A stretch of 64,000 bases of DNA from Ornithinimicrobium cavernae (GCF_003121625.1 NZ_QDDJ01000003.1:1-64000); one strand, 5' to 3'; shown: positions 8,553 to 17,885, counted from the stretch's first letter. Numbers and translations are program-made. Notes: generated from the letters alone by a model not told the origin.

Positions 8553-9280
8553 GCCGGCCGGCGCCTGCCCAGGTGTCGGTCGCGAACCGCCAGGGCACCG
8601 CGCAGGTCACCAGGCTCGCCACCAGCACGTTCGTGCGTCCCCGGGTGCTGGGCGTGCGCGGCGACCGGGTCTCGGTCGCCCTCGTCGCCGCGTGCGCCAC
8701 CCTCCTGGCCGGTGACGACCTGCGCCTGGAGATCGACGTGGGGCCCGACAGCTGCCTGGAGCTCATCGAGCCCTCCGGCACGGTCGCCTACGACTGCCGA
8801 GGCGGTCGCGCACACTGGTCGGCTGTCATCCGGGTGGCCGAGGGGGGTCGGCTCCTGTGGCCGGCGGCACCCTTCGTCGTCTCCCACGGTGCCGATGTGC
8901 ACCGCAGCACGCAGATCGAGCTCGCCCCCGGCGGCACCGTCCTGATGCGGGAGACCCTCGTCCTCGGACGTAGTGGCGAGGTCGGCGGATCACTGCGGGC
9001 CAGCCTGTCGGCGACTGCAGGCGGCGCACCGCTGCTCGTCGAGGACCTCGATCTCACGGACGACCGCCGGCGGTCGGCGCCCGGCGTCCTCGGGACGGCG
9101 CGGGTGCTCGCCACGGTCGCCCTCCTCGGGGCCGCACCGTCGGAGACGGCGCACCCGCACGAGACCCTGCTCGCCGGTCCGGGGGCCCTGCGGCGCGCGG
9201 TCACCCAGCACGCTCACGACGCCGAGGCCGCCCTTGACCCCACCTGGGAGAGGTGGCGTCAGGCGCAGCCCGGGGCGTGA
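8549..9280 (+). CDS. ureD: urease accessory protein UreD
   Basis: The 243-residue product matches UreD (also called UreH): 'TFVRPRVLG', '[33 protein letters not shown]', '[32 protein letters not shown]'. It is the scaffold on which UreF and UreG assemble for nickel loading. It is a little shorter than the usual 260-280 residues. The GTG at 8549 overlaps the ureG stop by four bases, which decides the start; the open frame upstream is only the shadow of ureG. Confidence 0.88.
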   Translation: MSRPAPAQVSVANRQGTAQVTRLATSTFVRPRVLGVRGDRVSVALVAACATLLAGDDLRLEIDVGPDSCLELIEPSGTVAYDCRGGRAHWSAVIRVAEGGRLLWPAAPFVVSHGADVHRSTQIELAPGGTVLMRETLVLGRSGEVGGSLRASLSATAGGAPLLVEDLDLTDDRRRSAPGVLGTARVLATVALLGAAPSETAHPHETLLAGPGALRRAVTQHAHDAEAALDPTWERWRQAQPGA

Positions 9281-9370
9281 GCCCACCGGGACCCTGAGCC
9301 TCTCGCGAGCCCCTTTGCGTTGACGCCCCAGGCCCCGTTCGTGGGCACCTGACGGCGTCTCATCGATCCC

Positions 9371-9399
9371 TTGACAGGTCGGGAGGTCAGCGTTAACCT
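9371..9399 (+). promoter_or_regulatory. promoter of the D-amino-acid operon
   Basis: TTGACA (9371-9376) and TAACCT (9394-9399) are separated by 17 bases. The predicted start of transcription, near 9406, falls inside the LacI-type dyad at 9404-9415. This arrangement allows direct repression by steric block. Confidence 0.7.
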
Positions 9400-9403
9400 G
9401 ACC

Positions 9404-9415
9404 GCAATCGTTTGC
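9404..9415 (+). promoter_or_regulatory. putative LacI-type operator
   Basis: GCAATCGTTTGC is a 12-bp dyad (five of six positions symmetric) with the central CG typical of LacI/GalR operators. It sits directly downstream of the -10 box. The likely ligand is the LacI-family regulator encoded at the end of the same operon (15009-16037), which would make an autoregulatory loop. Confidence 0.6.
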
Positions 9416-9432
9416 ATGAAGGGTGGATCAGC

Positions 9433-10389
9433 GTGGCTCAGACGACGCTTGTTGCTGTGGGACAGGTCGGTGGCATTCAGCCGGACGAGAGTCGGAGCGC
9501 GGTGGTGCGGCGGTTGATCGCCCTGCTGGAGCGAGCCGCCGCCCACGGGTGCCGGCTCGTGGTGTTCCCCGAGCTCACCCTCACGACCTTCTTCCCGCGG
9601 TACTTCCTGCCGAGCCCGGAGATGGCCGAGAAGTACTTCGAACGCGAGATGCCGAACGCGGACACGCAGCCGCTGTTCGACCGTGCCCGAGAGCTCGGCG
9701 TCGCCTTCGTGCTGGGTTATGCCGAGCTGACTCCGGACCAGCGCCGGTTCAACACGGTGTGCGCCGTCGATGTCGACGGAACGATCGTCGGGTCCTATCG
9801 GAAGATCCACCTGCCCGGGCACGCCGAGGACCGGAAGATGGAGCACCAGCACCTGGAGAAGTACTACTTCGAGGTCGGTGACGTCGGGTTCCCGGTCGTC
9901 ACCCTCGCCGGGCTGAAGGTCGGGCTCGCCACCTGCAACGACAGGCGGTGGGCCGAGACGTACCGCGTGCTGGCCCTCCAGGGCGCCGACCTGGTGGCCA
10001 TCGGCTACAACACTCCCGTCAGCGGCGTGCCGGGCATGAACCCCGAACCCCACCGGATGATGGAGGAACACCTCCTGTCCGTGCGGGCCGGGGCCTACCA
10101 GAACGCGCTCTGGGTGCTGGCGGCCGCGAAGTCGGGGGTGGAGGACGGGCAACGCCTCATCGGCGGTTCGTGCATCGTGACACCGGGGGGTGACGTGGTC
10201 TCCCGGGCGACCGGCGACGGCGACGAGCTGGTGATCGGTGCCTATGACCCCGGTGTGGCTGAGCCCTTCCGGGCGGAGATGTTCAACTTCTCCCGGCACC
10301 GACGGCCGGAGCACTACCAGCTGATCGTCGAGCGCACCGGCGTCGGCGAGCCCGTCGTCGCGGCGATCGCGGGTGGCCATGACGACTGA
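9433..10389 (+). CDS. N-carbamoyl-D-amino acid hydrolase (D-carbamoylase)
   Basis: This 318-residue nitrilase-superfamily protein has the catalytic triad Glu47 ('FPELTLTTFFPR'), Lys124 ('YRKIHLPGH') and Cys168 ('ATCNDRRWAE'). The flanking residues follow the Agrobacterium D-carbamoylase closely ('NTPVSGVPG', 'SVRAGAYQNALW'), which supports D-specific hydrolysis of N-carbamoyl-amino acids to the amino acid, CO2 and ammonia. I chose the GTG at 9433 because a start at 9412 would lie in the operator. It is the first gene of the operon and overlaps the next gene by 11 bases. No hydantoinase gene is nearby. Confidence 0.88.
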   Translation: MAQTTLVAVGQVGGIQPDESRSAVVRRLIALLERAAAHGCRLVVFPELTLTTFFPRYFLPSPEMAEKYFEREMPNADTQPLFDRARELGVAFVLGYAELTPDQRRFNTVCAVDVDGTIVGSYRKIHLPGHAEDRKMEHQHLEKYYFEVGDVGFPVVTLAGLKVGLATCNDRRWAETYRVLALQGADLVAIGYNTPVSGVPGMNPEPHRMMEEHLLSVRAGAYQNALWVLAAAKSGVEDGQRLIGGSCIVTPGGDVVSRATGDGDELVIGAYDPGVAEPFRAEMFNFSRHRRPEHYQLIVERTGVGEPVVAAIAGGHDD

Positions 10390-11965
10390 CCGGGGGGTCG
10401 CCCTGCTCGGCGGGCAGGTGCTCGACGGCACCGGGACGCCGGCCCGTCCGGGCACGGTCCTGGTGGAGCGGGGACGGATCACGGACGTCCTGCCGCCCGG
10501 CGCCGCGGTGCCGAGTGAGGTCACCCGGCTCGACTGCACGGGGCAGGTCGTCGCGCCCGGCTTCATCGACGCACACTCCCACGCCGACAACGTGCCCTTC
10601 CTCGTCGATGACGACGTGTCGAAGATCGAGCAGGGCGTCACGACGGAGGTGGTCGGGAACTGCGGTTTCAGCCTGGCGCCGCTCGAGGTCCTCCACGACG
10701 ACGCGGCCCAGGCCCTGCTGCGACGGTTGTTCCCGCCGATCCCCGTCGACTGGCGGAGCATGCAGGAGATGCTGCTGCGGGCGGACGCCGCGGGGAGGGT
10801 CACCCACCACGTGCCGCTGGTGGGACACAACATCCTGCGTATCGCCGCCATGGGCGCCGAGGGCCGCCCTGCGGACCAGCCTGAGGTCGCTCGGATGGTG
10901 CACCTGCTGGAACGCGCCCTGGAGGAGGGGGCCTTCGGGCTGTCCAGCGGCCTGATCTACCCGCCCGGACTCTTCGCCGAGCCGGCCGAGGTGGAGTCCC
11001 TGACCCGGGTGCTCGGCCCGGACCGCGTCTACGCGACCCACATGCGGAGCGAGACCACCCACCTGTTCGACAGCATCAGTGAGTCCCTGGCGGCGGCCGC
11101 CGGCCACTGCCGGCTCCACGTCTCACACCTCAAGATCGCTGACCGAGACCTCTGGGGGCGTATGCCGGAGGTGCTGGCGACCCTTGACCGTGCGCGTGAC
11201 CGGGGTGAGAGCGTCACCCACGACGCCTACCCCTACACCGCGGGCAGCACCATGCTGACCGCGCTGCTCCCGCCCTGGTTCCAGGACGGCGGCGGCGCGG
11301 CGGTGCTGGCGCGGTTGGACTCCGAGGACGCCCGTCGGCGCGCGGAGCGTGACATCGAGCGGGACCGGTCCTACGAGAACCTGGTGGCCGCCACGGGGTG
11401 GGACAAGATCGTCGTGTCCAGCACGCGCTCCCAGCGTCACGTGGGCCAGTCGTTGGCGGCGCTGGCCGACCAGCGACAGTGCTCCCCGTTCGAGGCCCTG
11501 GTGATGATCCTGCGCGAGGAGGAGCTGGAGGCCACGATGGTCATGCACATGATGCACGAGGGCGACGTGCGGGCCGCACTGGCCCACCCGATGACCGCGA
11601 TCGGCTCCGACGGGCTGCCACCCGGCACCGGCGGTCGACCACACCCGCGGACCTTCGGCACCTTCCCCCGGGTCCTGGGCCACTACGTCCGGGACGAGCA
11701 GGTGCTCACCCTGGAGGAGGCGGTGCGACGGATGACGTCCCTGCCGGCGGACATCTTCGGCCTGCGCGACCGTGGTCGGATCAGCCGTCATGCCGCTGCC
11801 GACCTGGTCACCTTTGACCCCGACCGGATCGTTGATGAGGCGACGTACGACGACCCGACGGCAGCGCCGACCGGCATCGGGTTCGTGCTCCAGGACGGAC
11901 AGGTCGTCGTCAGCGACGGCCGCTGGCAGGGAGTCCGACACGGCCAGAGGCTGGTTCCCGCATGA
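10379..11965 (+). CDS. N-acyl-D-amino-acid deacylase (D-aminoacylase)
   Basis: The 528-residue amidohydrolase has the metal site 'GFIDAHSHAD' (His66, His68), the conserved Cys in 'VVGNCGFSLAP', and the late 'IGSDG' Asp. These, with 'SSGLIYPPG' and 'THMRSE', are typical of the D-aminoacylase/NAAA subfamily, which removes acyl groups from N-acyl-D-amino acids. ATG at 10379 is preferred over GTG at 10373; both overlap the preceding stop. It ends in a four-base overlap with the next gene. Together with the carbamoylase it points to release of free D-amino acids from N-blocked forms. Confidence 0.88.
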   Translation: MTTDRGVALLGGQVLDGTGTPARPGTVLVERGRITDVLPPGAAVPSEVTRLDCTGQVVAPGFIDAHSHADNVPFLVDDDVSKIEQGVTTEVVGNCGFSLAPLEVLHDDAAQALLRRLFPPIPVDWRSMQEMLLRADAAGRVTHHVPLVGHNILRIAAMGAEGRPADQPEVARMVHLLERALEEGAFGLSSGLIYPPGLFAEPAEVESLTRVLGPDRVYATHMRSETTHLFDSISESLAAAAGHCRLHVSHLKIADRDLWGRMPEVLATLDRARDRGESVTHDAYPYTAGSTMLTALLPPWFQDGGGAAVLARLDSEDARRRAERDIERDRSYENLVAATGWDKIVVSSTRSQRHVGQSLAALADQRQCSPFEALVMILREEELEATMVMHMMHEGDVRAALAHPMTAIGSDGLPPGTGGRPHPRTFGTFPRVLGHYVRDEQVLTLEEAVRRMTSLPADIFGLRDRGRISRHAAADLVTFDPDRIVDEATYDDPTAAPTGIGFVLQDGQVVVSDGRWQGVRHGQRLVPA

Positions 11966-13032
11966 CGTCCCCGACGGTCAGCGTCCCGACTCCGGCCACC
12001 GTGGTGGATGTCGAGGTCCTGGAGCGCAACATCCGCTCGGTGCACGAGCACCTGGCCGGTCTCGGCGTCCGGGTGCGTCCCCACGTGAAGACGCACAAGT
12101 CCCTGGAGATCGCCCGTCGCCAGCTGGCCGCCGGCGCCGCTGGCCTGACCGTCGCCACGGTCGGTGAGGCCGAGGTCTTCGCCGAGGTCTGCTCGGACCT
12201 GTTCATCGCCTATCCGCTGTGGCCGGACGACTCCCAGCTCGCCTCCCTCGCGCGGCTCAGCGAGGGCGCCCGGGTGGCTGTCGGCACGGACTCGGAGGAG
12301 GCGGTCCACCATCTCGCGAAGGGGCTGGACCGCCGGGTCGAGCTGATGATCGAGGTGGACTCCGGGCACCACCGCAGCGGGTGTTCCCCCGAGCAGGTGG
12401 CCCGGGTCGCGCGCGCCGCCGGTGACCACGGCCTCACTGTGCGAGGAGTGTTCACCTTCCCGGGCCACAGCTACGCGCCGGGAGAGGGCGGGAGGGCGGC
12501 CCGTGAGGAGGCCGACGCACTGCGGCAGGCCGCGGAGCTCCTGCGCGCAGAGCTCCACCTCGACCGGGTGGAGGTGAGCGGTGGGTCCACCCCCTCGACA
12601 CCGCACACCCGCCCCGGCGTCATCACCGAGACCCGCCCCGGCGTCTACGTCTTCAACGACGCCCAGCAGTGGGAGCTCGGCACCGTGCCCTCGGACCAGA
12701 TCGCGCTCACCGTGCACGCGCGCGTCGTGAGCGTGCGTCCGGGGTCTGTCGTCCTGGACTCCGGGAGCAAGGTGCTGGGTGCGGACCGGGCGGCCTATGC
12801 CACCGGCTTCGGCCGTCTGCTGGACCACCCGGAGGCCAGGATCGTCCAGCTCAGCGAGCACCACGCGGTGGTGGCCGTCCCACCCACGATCCAGCTGCAC
12901 CACGGGGACCGGGTCCGTGTCGTGCCGAACCACGTCTGCAACGCGGTCAACCTCGTCGACCAGCTCATCCCCGTCGCGGGTGGACGGCAGCTGCCACCGT
13001 GGCCGGTCGACGCGCGCGGCCGGAACCGATGA
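11962..13032 (+). CDS. DSD1-family PLP enzyme (D-threonine aldolase/D-serine dehydratase-like)
   Basis: The 356-residue protein is a fold-type III PLP enzyme. Lys43 in 'RPHVKTHKS' is the predicted PLP lysine, and the C-terminal 'PNHVCNAVNL' gives the metal pair His324 and Cys326 that is diagnostic for metal-dependent D-serine dehydratases and D-threonine aldolases. It likely acts on the free D-amino acids made by the upstream enzymes, eliminating or splitting a beta-hydroxy D-amino acid. Which substrate cannot be told. Start ATG overlaps the previous stop as ATGA. Confidence 0.82.
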   Translation: MTSPTVSVPTPATVVDVEVLERNIRSVHEHLAGLGVRVRPHVKTHKSLEIARRQLAAGAAGLTVATVGEAEVFAEVCSDLFIAYPLWPDDSQLASLARLSEGARVAVGTDSEEAVHHLAKGLDRRVELMIEVDSGHHRSGCSPEQVARVARAAGDHGLTVRGVFTFPGHSYAPGEGGRAAREEADALRQAAELLRAELHLDRVEVSGGSTPSTPHTRPGVITETRPGVYVFNDAQQWELGTVPSDQIALTVHARVVSVRPGSVVLDSGSKVLGADRAAYATGFGRLLDHPEARIVQLSEHHAVVAVPPTIQLHHGDRVRVVPNHVCNAVNLVDQLIPVAGGRQLPPWPVDARGRNR

Positions 13033-13114
13033 CCCAGGGAGGACCGGACCCGCACGACACCATCCCGCACCCGCGGAACGAGACACACCAGCACTGACGA
13101 TCCAGGAGTAAGTG

Positions 13115-13495
13115 GTGAGACCGATGAGCAGTAGCGATTCGCAGCGTTCAGCACCTGTCAACGACTTCGAGGAGGATCCACGCTACGCCGCCTCGGTGCG
13201 CGAGGCGTGGATCGCGGGAGCGTACTGGGTGGTCTACACGATCGTCGTCACGGCGGTCGCCTGGACCCTGGGCTACGGCAAGGCCGCGGAGGAGATCCGC
13301 TACGTCCTCGGTTTCCCCGAGTGGTTCCTCTGGTCGGCCGGCGTTGCCACGCTGGTCTTCTGCCTCATCCCGTACGTCCTGATCCGGCGGTACTTCGTCG
13401 AGGTCTCCCTCTCGCCCCATGGTGAGGACGGCGACGCCACGACGCGCACCGGAGACCGAACGACCCTCCACGACGAGGCAGGTGACACGGCATGA
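13115..13495 (+). CDS. small two-TM partner of sodium:solute symporter (DUF997/YhdT-like)
   Basis: About 126 residues with two membrane segments ('AYWVVYTIVVTAVAWTLG' and 'FLWSAGVATLVFCLIPYVLI') between a polar N terminus and a charged tail. The pattern 'DPRYAASVREAW..G' and its place directly before a PanF-like symporter match YhdT, the partner beside E. coli panF. GTG at 13115 lies six bases after AGGAG; GTG 13112 and ATG 13124 are alternatives. It overlaps the symporter start by four bases. Confidence 0.75.
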   Translation: MRPMSSSDSQRSAPVNDFEEDPRYAASVREAWIAGAYWVVYTIVVTAVAWTLGYGKAAEEIRYVLGFPEWFLWSAGVATLVFCLIPYVLIRRYFVEVSLSPHGEDGDATTRTGDRTTLHDEAGDTA

Positions 13496-15003
13496 AGTGG
13501 GACATCCTGATCCCCATCATCATCTACATCCTCGGGCTCTTCGCCATCGGCGCGTGGGCCTTCCTCCGCAAGAAGAACGCACCGGAAGGTGGAGTCACGG
13601 CCGAGTACTACATCGGTGGCCGGACACTGGGGCCAGTGGTCCTCGTCTTCACCCTGCTGGCCTCGGCAGCCAGCGCAGGCACCTTCATCGGTGTCCCCGG
13701 GTTGGCCTACCAGGGTGGTCACGCCTGGGTCCTGGTGTTCCTCTTCCAGGCGCCAGCAGCGTTCATCACGCTCGCGATCCTCGGCAAGAAGTTCGCCATC
13801 CTGAGCCGCAAGCACAACTTCGTCACCATCACGGACTTCCTCAGGCACCGCTTCGAGAGCAAGGCCGTGACGGCCTTCGCCTCCCTCGGCATCGTCCTCT
13901 TCCTGGTCGCCTACATGGTGGCCCAGTTCGTCGGCGGGGCCCGTCTGCTGGTGAGCATCACGGGCGTGTCCTACCCCGTGCTGATCGTCGCCTTCGCCGG
14001 TGTCGTGGCGCTCTACACCGGCTTCGGCGGATTCATGGCGGACGCCATCAGCGACACGGTGCAGGGTGTCATCATGCTGGCCGGAGGGGTCGTCCTCTGG
14101 GTGGCGGTCCTGGTCGTCCTGGGTGGGACGACCCCGATGGCCGAGCAGCTCGCCGGGAGCCACCCCGACCTGGGCACCCTGCCGGGTCCCAGCGGCATCG
14201 GCCTGGGCGACATGTTCGCCTACTCCCTGCAGTTCGGTCTCCTGCTCTTCGCGCTCCCGCACGTCGCCATCCGGGCCATGAGCTACCGGGACAGCAAGAC
14301 CGCGCACCTGGCGATGTGGACCGGCCCCCTCATCATGGCGATCTTCACGCTGGGGTTCGGCGCCATGGGCGTGACGGCGCGGGTCTTCTTCCCCGACCTC
14401 GACATCGTCGACCTCGCCGTGCCCAACATGGTCGTCGACACCCTGCCGGGGGCCCTTGCGGGCGCGCTGCTGGCAGCCCCACTCGCCGCCATCATGTCGA
14501 CGGTCGACTCCATGATCCTCGTGGTCAGCGGCACCATCGTCCGGGACGTGTACATGGAGTACTTCAAGCCGAACCTCTCCGACCGCCGGGCCTCCAACGT
14601 CGGCACGCTGGTCAGCATCCTCATCGGTGTCATCGTGCTCGTGCTCGCGCTCCGGCCGCCCGACGCGCTCCAGTACCTCGTGGTCTTCGCGATCGCCGGC
14701 CTCCAGGCCGTGTTCGCGGTGCCGCTGGTCGGGGGCCTCTACTGGCGCCGGGCGAATGCGCTGGGAGCGATGCTGAGCATGGTCGGCGGCGTGGCGTGGT
14801 ACATCGCCTCGACGCAGTGGTTCCCGGCGATGGCCATGGGGATCCTGCCGATCGTCAACGCCATGGTCGTCGCCGTCCTCCTCTTCGTCCTGGGCGGCTA
14901 CCTCGGGTCTGCGCCGCCCCGGCACGTGCTGGTCAAGTTCTGGGGGACCCAGGCCGAGATCGACCGGTTGGGTGCCGTGCCGCAGGGCGGCGTGCGACAG
15001 TAG
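13492..15003 (+). CDS. sodium:solute symporter (SSS family, PanF-like)
   Basis: This 503-residue protein has about 13 membrane segments and the SSS hallmarks 'AEYYIGGRTLGPVVLVFTLLAS' in TM1-TM2, 'GFGGFMADAISDTVQG' and 'PLAAIMSTVDSMIL' in the sodium-site helix. The family imports small solutes with sodium. The operon context suggests uptake of an N-modified or free D-amino acid, but PanF-like members also carry pantothenate and other acids. It is translationally coupled to its small partner. Confidence 0.88.
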   Translation: MKWDILIPIIIYILGLFAIGAWAFLRKKNAPEGGVTAEYYIGGRTLGPVVLVFTLLASAASAGTFIGVPGLAYQGGHAWVLVFLFQAPAAFITLAILGKKFAILSRKHNFVTITDFLRHRFESKAVTAFASLGIVLFLVAYMVAQFVGGARLLVSITGVSYPVLIVAFAGVVALYTGFGGFMADAISDTVQGVIMLAGGVVLWVAVLVVLGGTTPMAEQLAGSHPDLGTLPGPSGIGLGDMFAYSLQFGLLLFALPHVAIRAMSYRDSKTAHLAMWTGPLIMAIFTLGFGAMGVTARVFFPDLDIVDLAVPNMVVDTLPGALAGALLAAPLAAIMSTVDSMILVVSGTIVRDVYMEYFKPNLSDRRASNVGTLVSILIGVIVLVLALRPPDALQYLVVFAIAGLQAVFAVPLVGGLYWRRANALGAMLSMVGGVAWYIASTQWFPAMAMGILPIVNAMVVAVLLFVLGGYLGSAPPRHVLVKFWGTQAEIDRLGAVPQGGVRQ

Positions 15004-15008
15004 GCGGC

Positions 15009-16037
15009 GTGCCCGCGGACCAGCCCGATGAGGATCCGCCCACGCTGGCGACCCTCGCCCGCCGGCTCGGGGTCCACGTGTCGACGGTGTCCCGTGCCCT
15101 GAGCAACGACCCCGGTGTCCGCGGCACCGTGTCGCCGGCGACGGTCGCGCGCATCCGGGCGGTGGCCACGGAGATCGGGTACGTCCCGAACCGCTTCGGT
15201 GCCTCGCTGCGCACGGGTCGGTCTCGGGCGCTCGGCGTGCTCGTCCCGCACACCTCAGAGTTTGTCGTCGGTGCGATCTATGAGGGCCTCGACACCGCGG
15301 CGGCAGAGCTGGGCTACGCCACGTTCGTGGCGAACACCTTCGACGACCCCCGGGTCCGCAGCGTGCGCATGGCCCACCTGCGGCAGTGGGGGGTCGAGGC
15401 CATCCTGTATGCCGACGCCCGCCTGGGCGAGGACGAGCTGCCGACCGTCGGCAGGATCCCGTGTGTGCCGATCGTGCGGTACGGCGCCGCCCGCCACCGG
15501 CTGCACGCCGATGACCGTGAGGGGGGTCGGCAGGTGGCCCGTCACCTGCTCGAGAGGGGCTACCGCGACGCCGCGGTGATCACCGGCCCGCGCTATGCCA
15601 GCACGAGCCACGAGCGCGCCGTGGGCTTCCTCGAGGAGTACCGCTCACTCGGTGGGCACGTGGACCCCGGCCTGGTCGTCGACTCGACGTTCGAGGTCAG
15701 CGGCGGCCGCCGGGCGACGATGACCATCCTGGAGCGAGGGCTCCCCTCGGCCATCGTGACCGGTCACGACCTGCTGGCCCTCGGTGTGTACGGCGTGGCC
15801 CGCGAGCACGACATCGACATCGGCTCCCAGCTCGGGATCGTGGGCTACAACGACCTCGAGCTGTCGGCCCAGCTCCCCGTCCCGCTGACGTCGGTCAGGT
15901 GGGACTTCCACGCGCTGGGCCGTGCCATCGCCATCGAGACGATCGCGTCGCTGGAGGGCCGCCAGGTGCAGATCGACATCCCGACACCGCACCTCGTCGC
16001 GCGGGCCTCGACCTGCGGGTGGTCGGGGTCGTCATGA
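15009..16037 (+). CDS. LacI-family transcriptional regulator of the D-amino-acid operon
   Basis: The 342-residue regulator has a LacI helix-turn-helix ('TLATLARRLGVHVSTVSRALSNDPGVR'), hinge 'NRFGASLRTGRSRALGV' and a periplasmic-binding-protein-like sensor domain. It is the last gene of the operon, five bases after the symporter. GTG at 15009 gives the normal short N-terminal tail. Its probable operator is the dyad at 9404-9415 in front of the operon, so it would sense an intermediate of the pathway. Confidence 0.88.
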   Translation: MPADQPDEDPPTLATLARRLGVHVSTVSRALSNDPGVRGTVSPATVARIRAVATEIGYVPNRFGASLRTGRSRALGVLVPHTSEFVVGAIYEGLDTAAAELGYATFVANTFDDPRVRSVRMAHLRQWGVEAILYADARLGEDELPTVGRIPCVPIVRYGAARHRLHADDREGGRQVARHLLERGYRDAAVITGPRYASTSHERAVGFLEEYRSLGGHVDPGLVVDSTFEVSGGRRATMTILERGLPSAIVTGHDLLALGVYGVAREHDIDIGSQLGIVGYNDLELSAQLPVPLTSVRWDFHALGRAIAIETIASLEGRQVQIDIPTPHLVARASTCGWSGSS

Positions 16038-16071
16038 CGACACGTCCCGCCACGTGAGGCGCAACCGGCGA

Positions 16072-17715
16072 TCAGTCCCGGTCCGCCGTGCCCTGCGGCG
16101 CCTCGAGGTCGGGAGCGAACAGCCGCAGCAGCTCCTCGACGCCGACCATGTCGGCCGCGGCCAGGGACTGCGCCTCGGTGCGCAGGTCCGCGACGGTCAC
16201 GCCTCGCGCGGTGACGATGGCGCTGCCCCTGAGCAGCTCGGCCGAGTCCGCGACGAGCGCCGCCAGACGCAGGGTGTCGGACGCCTCGGCCTGTGACCAG
16301 GTGATCGGCGCCTCCACCTCCGTGGTCTCGCCGCTGCCCGGGTCGGCCCACCGCAGCCGCGCCTCGCCGACCTCCGCGCCCTCGGTGACCGCATCGGTCG
16401 GGACCAGCTCATAGAGAGCAGAGACCTGGTGACCAGCACCGAGCTCACCGGCGTCCACGGTGTCGTCGCGGAACGCCTCGTCCTCCAGGGCGCGGTTCTG
16501 GTAGCCGATCAGCCGGTAGGACTCCACCAGCTCCGGGTCGAACTCCACCTGGCTCCTGGCGTCCCGCGCGACCACGGTGAGGGTCTGCGTCAGGTCCTCG
16601 ACGAACAGCTGCTCGGCCTCCTCGAAGGTGTCGACGTAGGCGTAGAAGCCGTCGCCCCGGTCGGCCAGCTGCTCCATGAGCGTGTCGTTGTAGTTGCCCA
16701 TGCCGTAGCCGACCGTGACGAGGTGGATCCCCTCCTCGCCGGCCCCGGCGATCTCCTCGGCGAGCCTGCCGCCGTCCGTGGTGCCGACATTGGCGACCCC
16801 GTCGGACGCCAGGACCACGACGTTGAGACCGTCCTCGCGCTGCGCCGCCCGCGCCTGCCGGTAGCCCATCTCCAGGCCGGCCTCCATGTTGGTGCTCCCG
16901 CCAGGAGCCAGCCCGTCGATCGCGTCGATGATGGTGTCGTGCTCGGCGACCCTCGCCGGCTCCAGCACGGGGGCCGCCTCGCTGCCGTAGGTGACGATCG
17001 CGATGGTGTCCTCGGCCCGGAGGCTCTCGGCCAGCAGGGCCAGGGACGACTTCACCAGGCCGAGCCGCTCCCGGATGTCCATCGAGCCCGAGGTGTCGAT
17101 CACGAAGGTGATGTTCGCCGGCGGGCGGTCCTCGTCGGTCACCTCGGCCGCGCTGATCCCCACGCGCACCAGTGCCGTCCCCTCCTCGGCACGGGGCGCC
17201 GCCCCGGTCTCCACCTGCAGCCCGAGCGCGGTCCCCTCAGGTGGACTGTCGGCATACGCAAAGGAGTTGACCCACTCCTCGACGCGGATCGAGTCGGGCT
17301 CGGGAGCCATCCCCTCTGCCGCCATCGCCTGCGCGACCCGGTAGGAACCGGTGTCCACGTCCAGGGCGAACGTCGACAAGGGACTCGCCTGCGCCGCAAC
17401 CCAACCGGTGTCGCCCACGTCCGTGAAGGTGTTGTCGTCGCCCGGGCCGGGAGGTGGCACCGGCGGCGCCGGCTCGGGTGGCCGCGCCCCGTCCTCGCTG
17501 TCCCCGGCGGGTCGCCCCTCGTCGACGGCGGCGGGCGGCGGGGCGGCACCGACGGGTCCTGCTTCCCCCTGATCCTCCCGGTACTCCTCGAAGTACCGCC
17601 GCGCCACCTCGTGGTCGCCCGCCCCCTGGGTGGGTTCGTCCGGCTCGGGGGCACCTGAGCAGGCTGTGGCGCCGAGTCCCGCCACGAGCAGCACGGCAAG
17701 CAAGGTCTTGTTCAT
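16072..17715 (-). CDS. von Willebrand factor A domain lipoprotein (YfbK-like)
   Basis: A 547-residue lipoprotein: lipobox 'GATAC' with Cys19, a Pro/Gly/Glu-rich linker to about residue 95, an N-terminal YfbK-type domain ending 'RVEEWVNSF', a VWA domain with the MIDAS motif DTSGSM at 207-212, and a C-terminal DUF3520-like region. Such proteins are anchored to the outer face of the membrane and bind partners through the metal site; their function is mostly unknown. The gene is monocistronic and converges with the LacI gene. Confidence 0.85.
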   Translation of the reverse strand: MNKTLLAVLLVAGLGATACSGAPEPDEPTQGAGDHEVARRYFEEYREDQGEAGPVGAAPPPAAVDEGRPAGDSEDGARPPEPAPPVPPPGPGDDNTFTDVGDTGWVAAQASPLSTFALDVDTGSYRVAQAMAAEGMAPEPDSIRVEEWVNSFAYADSPPEGTALGLQVETGAAPRAEEGTALVRVGISAAEVTDEDRPPANITFVIDTSGSMDIRERLGLVKSSLALLAESLRAEDTIAIVTYGSEAAPVLEPARVAEHDTIIDAIDGLAPGGSTNMEAGLEMGYRQARAAQREDGLNVVVLASDGVANVGTTDGGRLAEEIAGAGEEGIHLVTVGYGMGNYNDTLMEQLADRGDGFYAYVDTFEEAEQLFVEDLTQTLTVVARDARSQVEFDPELVESYRLIGYQNRALEDEAFRDDTVDAGELGAGHQVSALYELVPTDAVTEGAEVGEARLRWADPGSGETTEVEAPITWSQAEASDTLRLAALVADSAELLRGSAIVTARGVTVADLRTEAQSLAAADMVGVEELLRLFAPDLEAPQGTADRD

Positions 17716-17795
17716 GGCCGTGCGACGCCGCCAGATGGCGATCGGGTTCCCTGGCCGCGGGTCACGATGTCGTCACGGTCGCGCGCGGACGTAGA

Positions 17796-17885
17796 GGGTC
17801 CCCCGCGCACCTGGAAGAGCTCACCTGCCCTTGCTGCATTCCTGCCCTGGGGGAGTTCAGTGAGGTACCACCGCACGGGGGACCG
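17796..17885 (-). ncRNA. ffs: signal recognition particle RNA, small bacterial type (4.5S)
   Basis: Read on the minus strand the region has closing stem GGTCCCCCGTGC paired with GCGCGGGGGACC and the conserved apical core around 'GGCAGGAATGCAGCAAGGG', equivalent to the SRP54-binding loop (consensus GGAA..GCAGC.A.GG). The size of about 90 bases suits the small SRP RNA of actinobacteria. It forms SRP with Ffh for targeting membrane proteins. Exact ends may differ by some bases. Confidence 0.85.
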
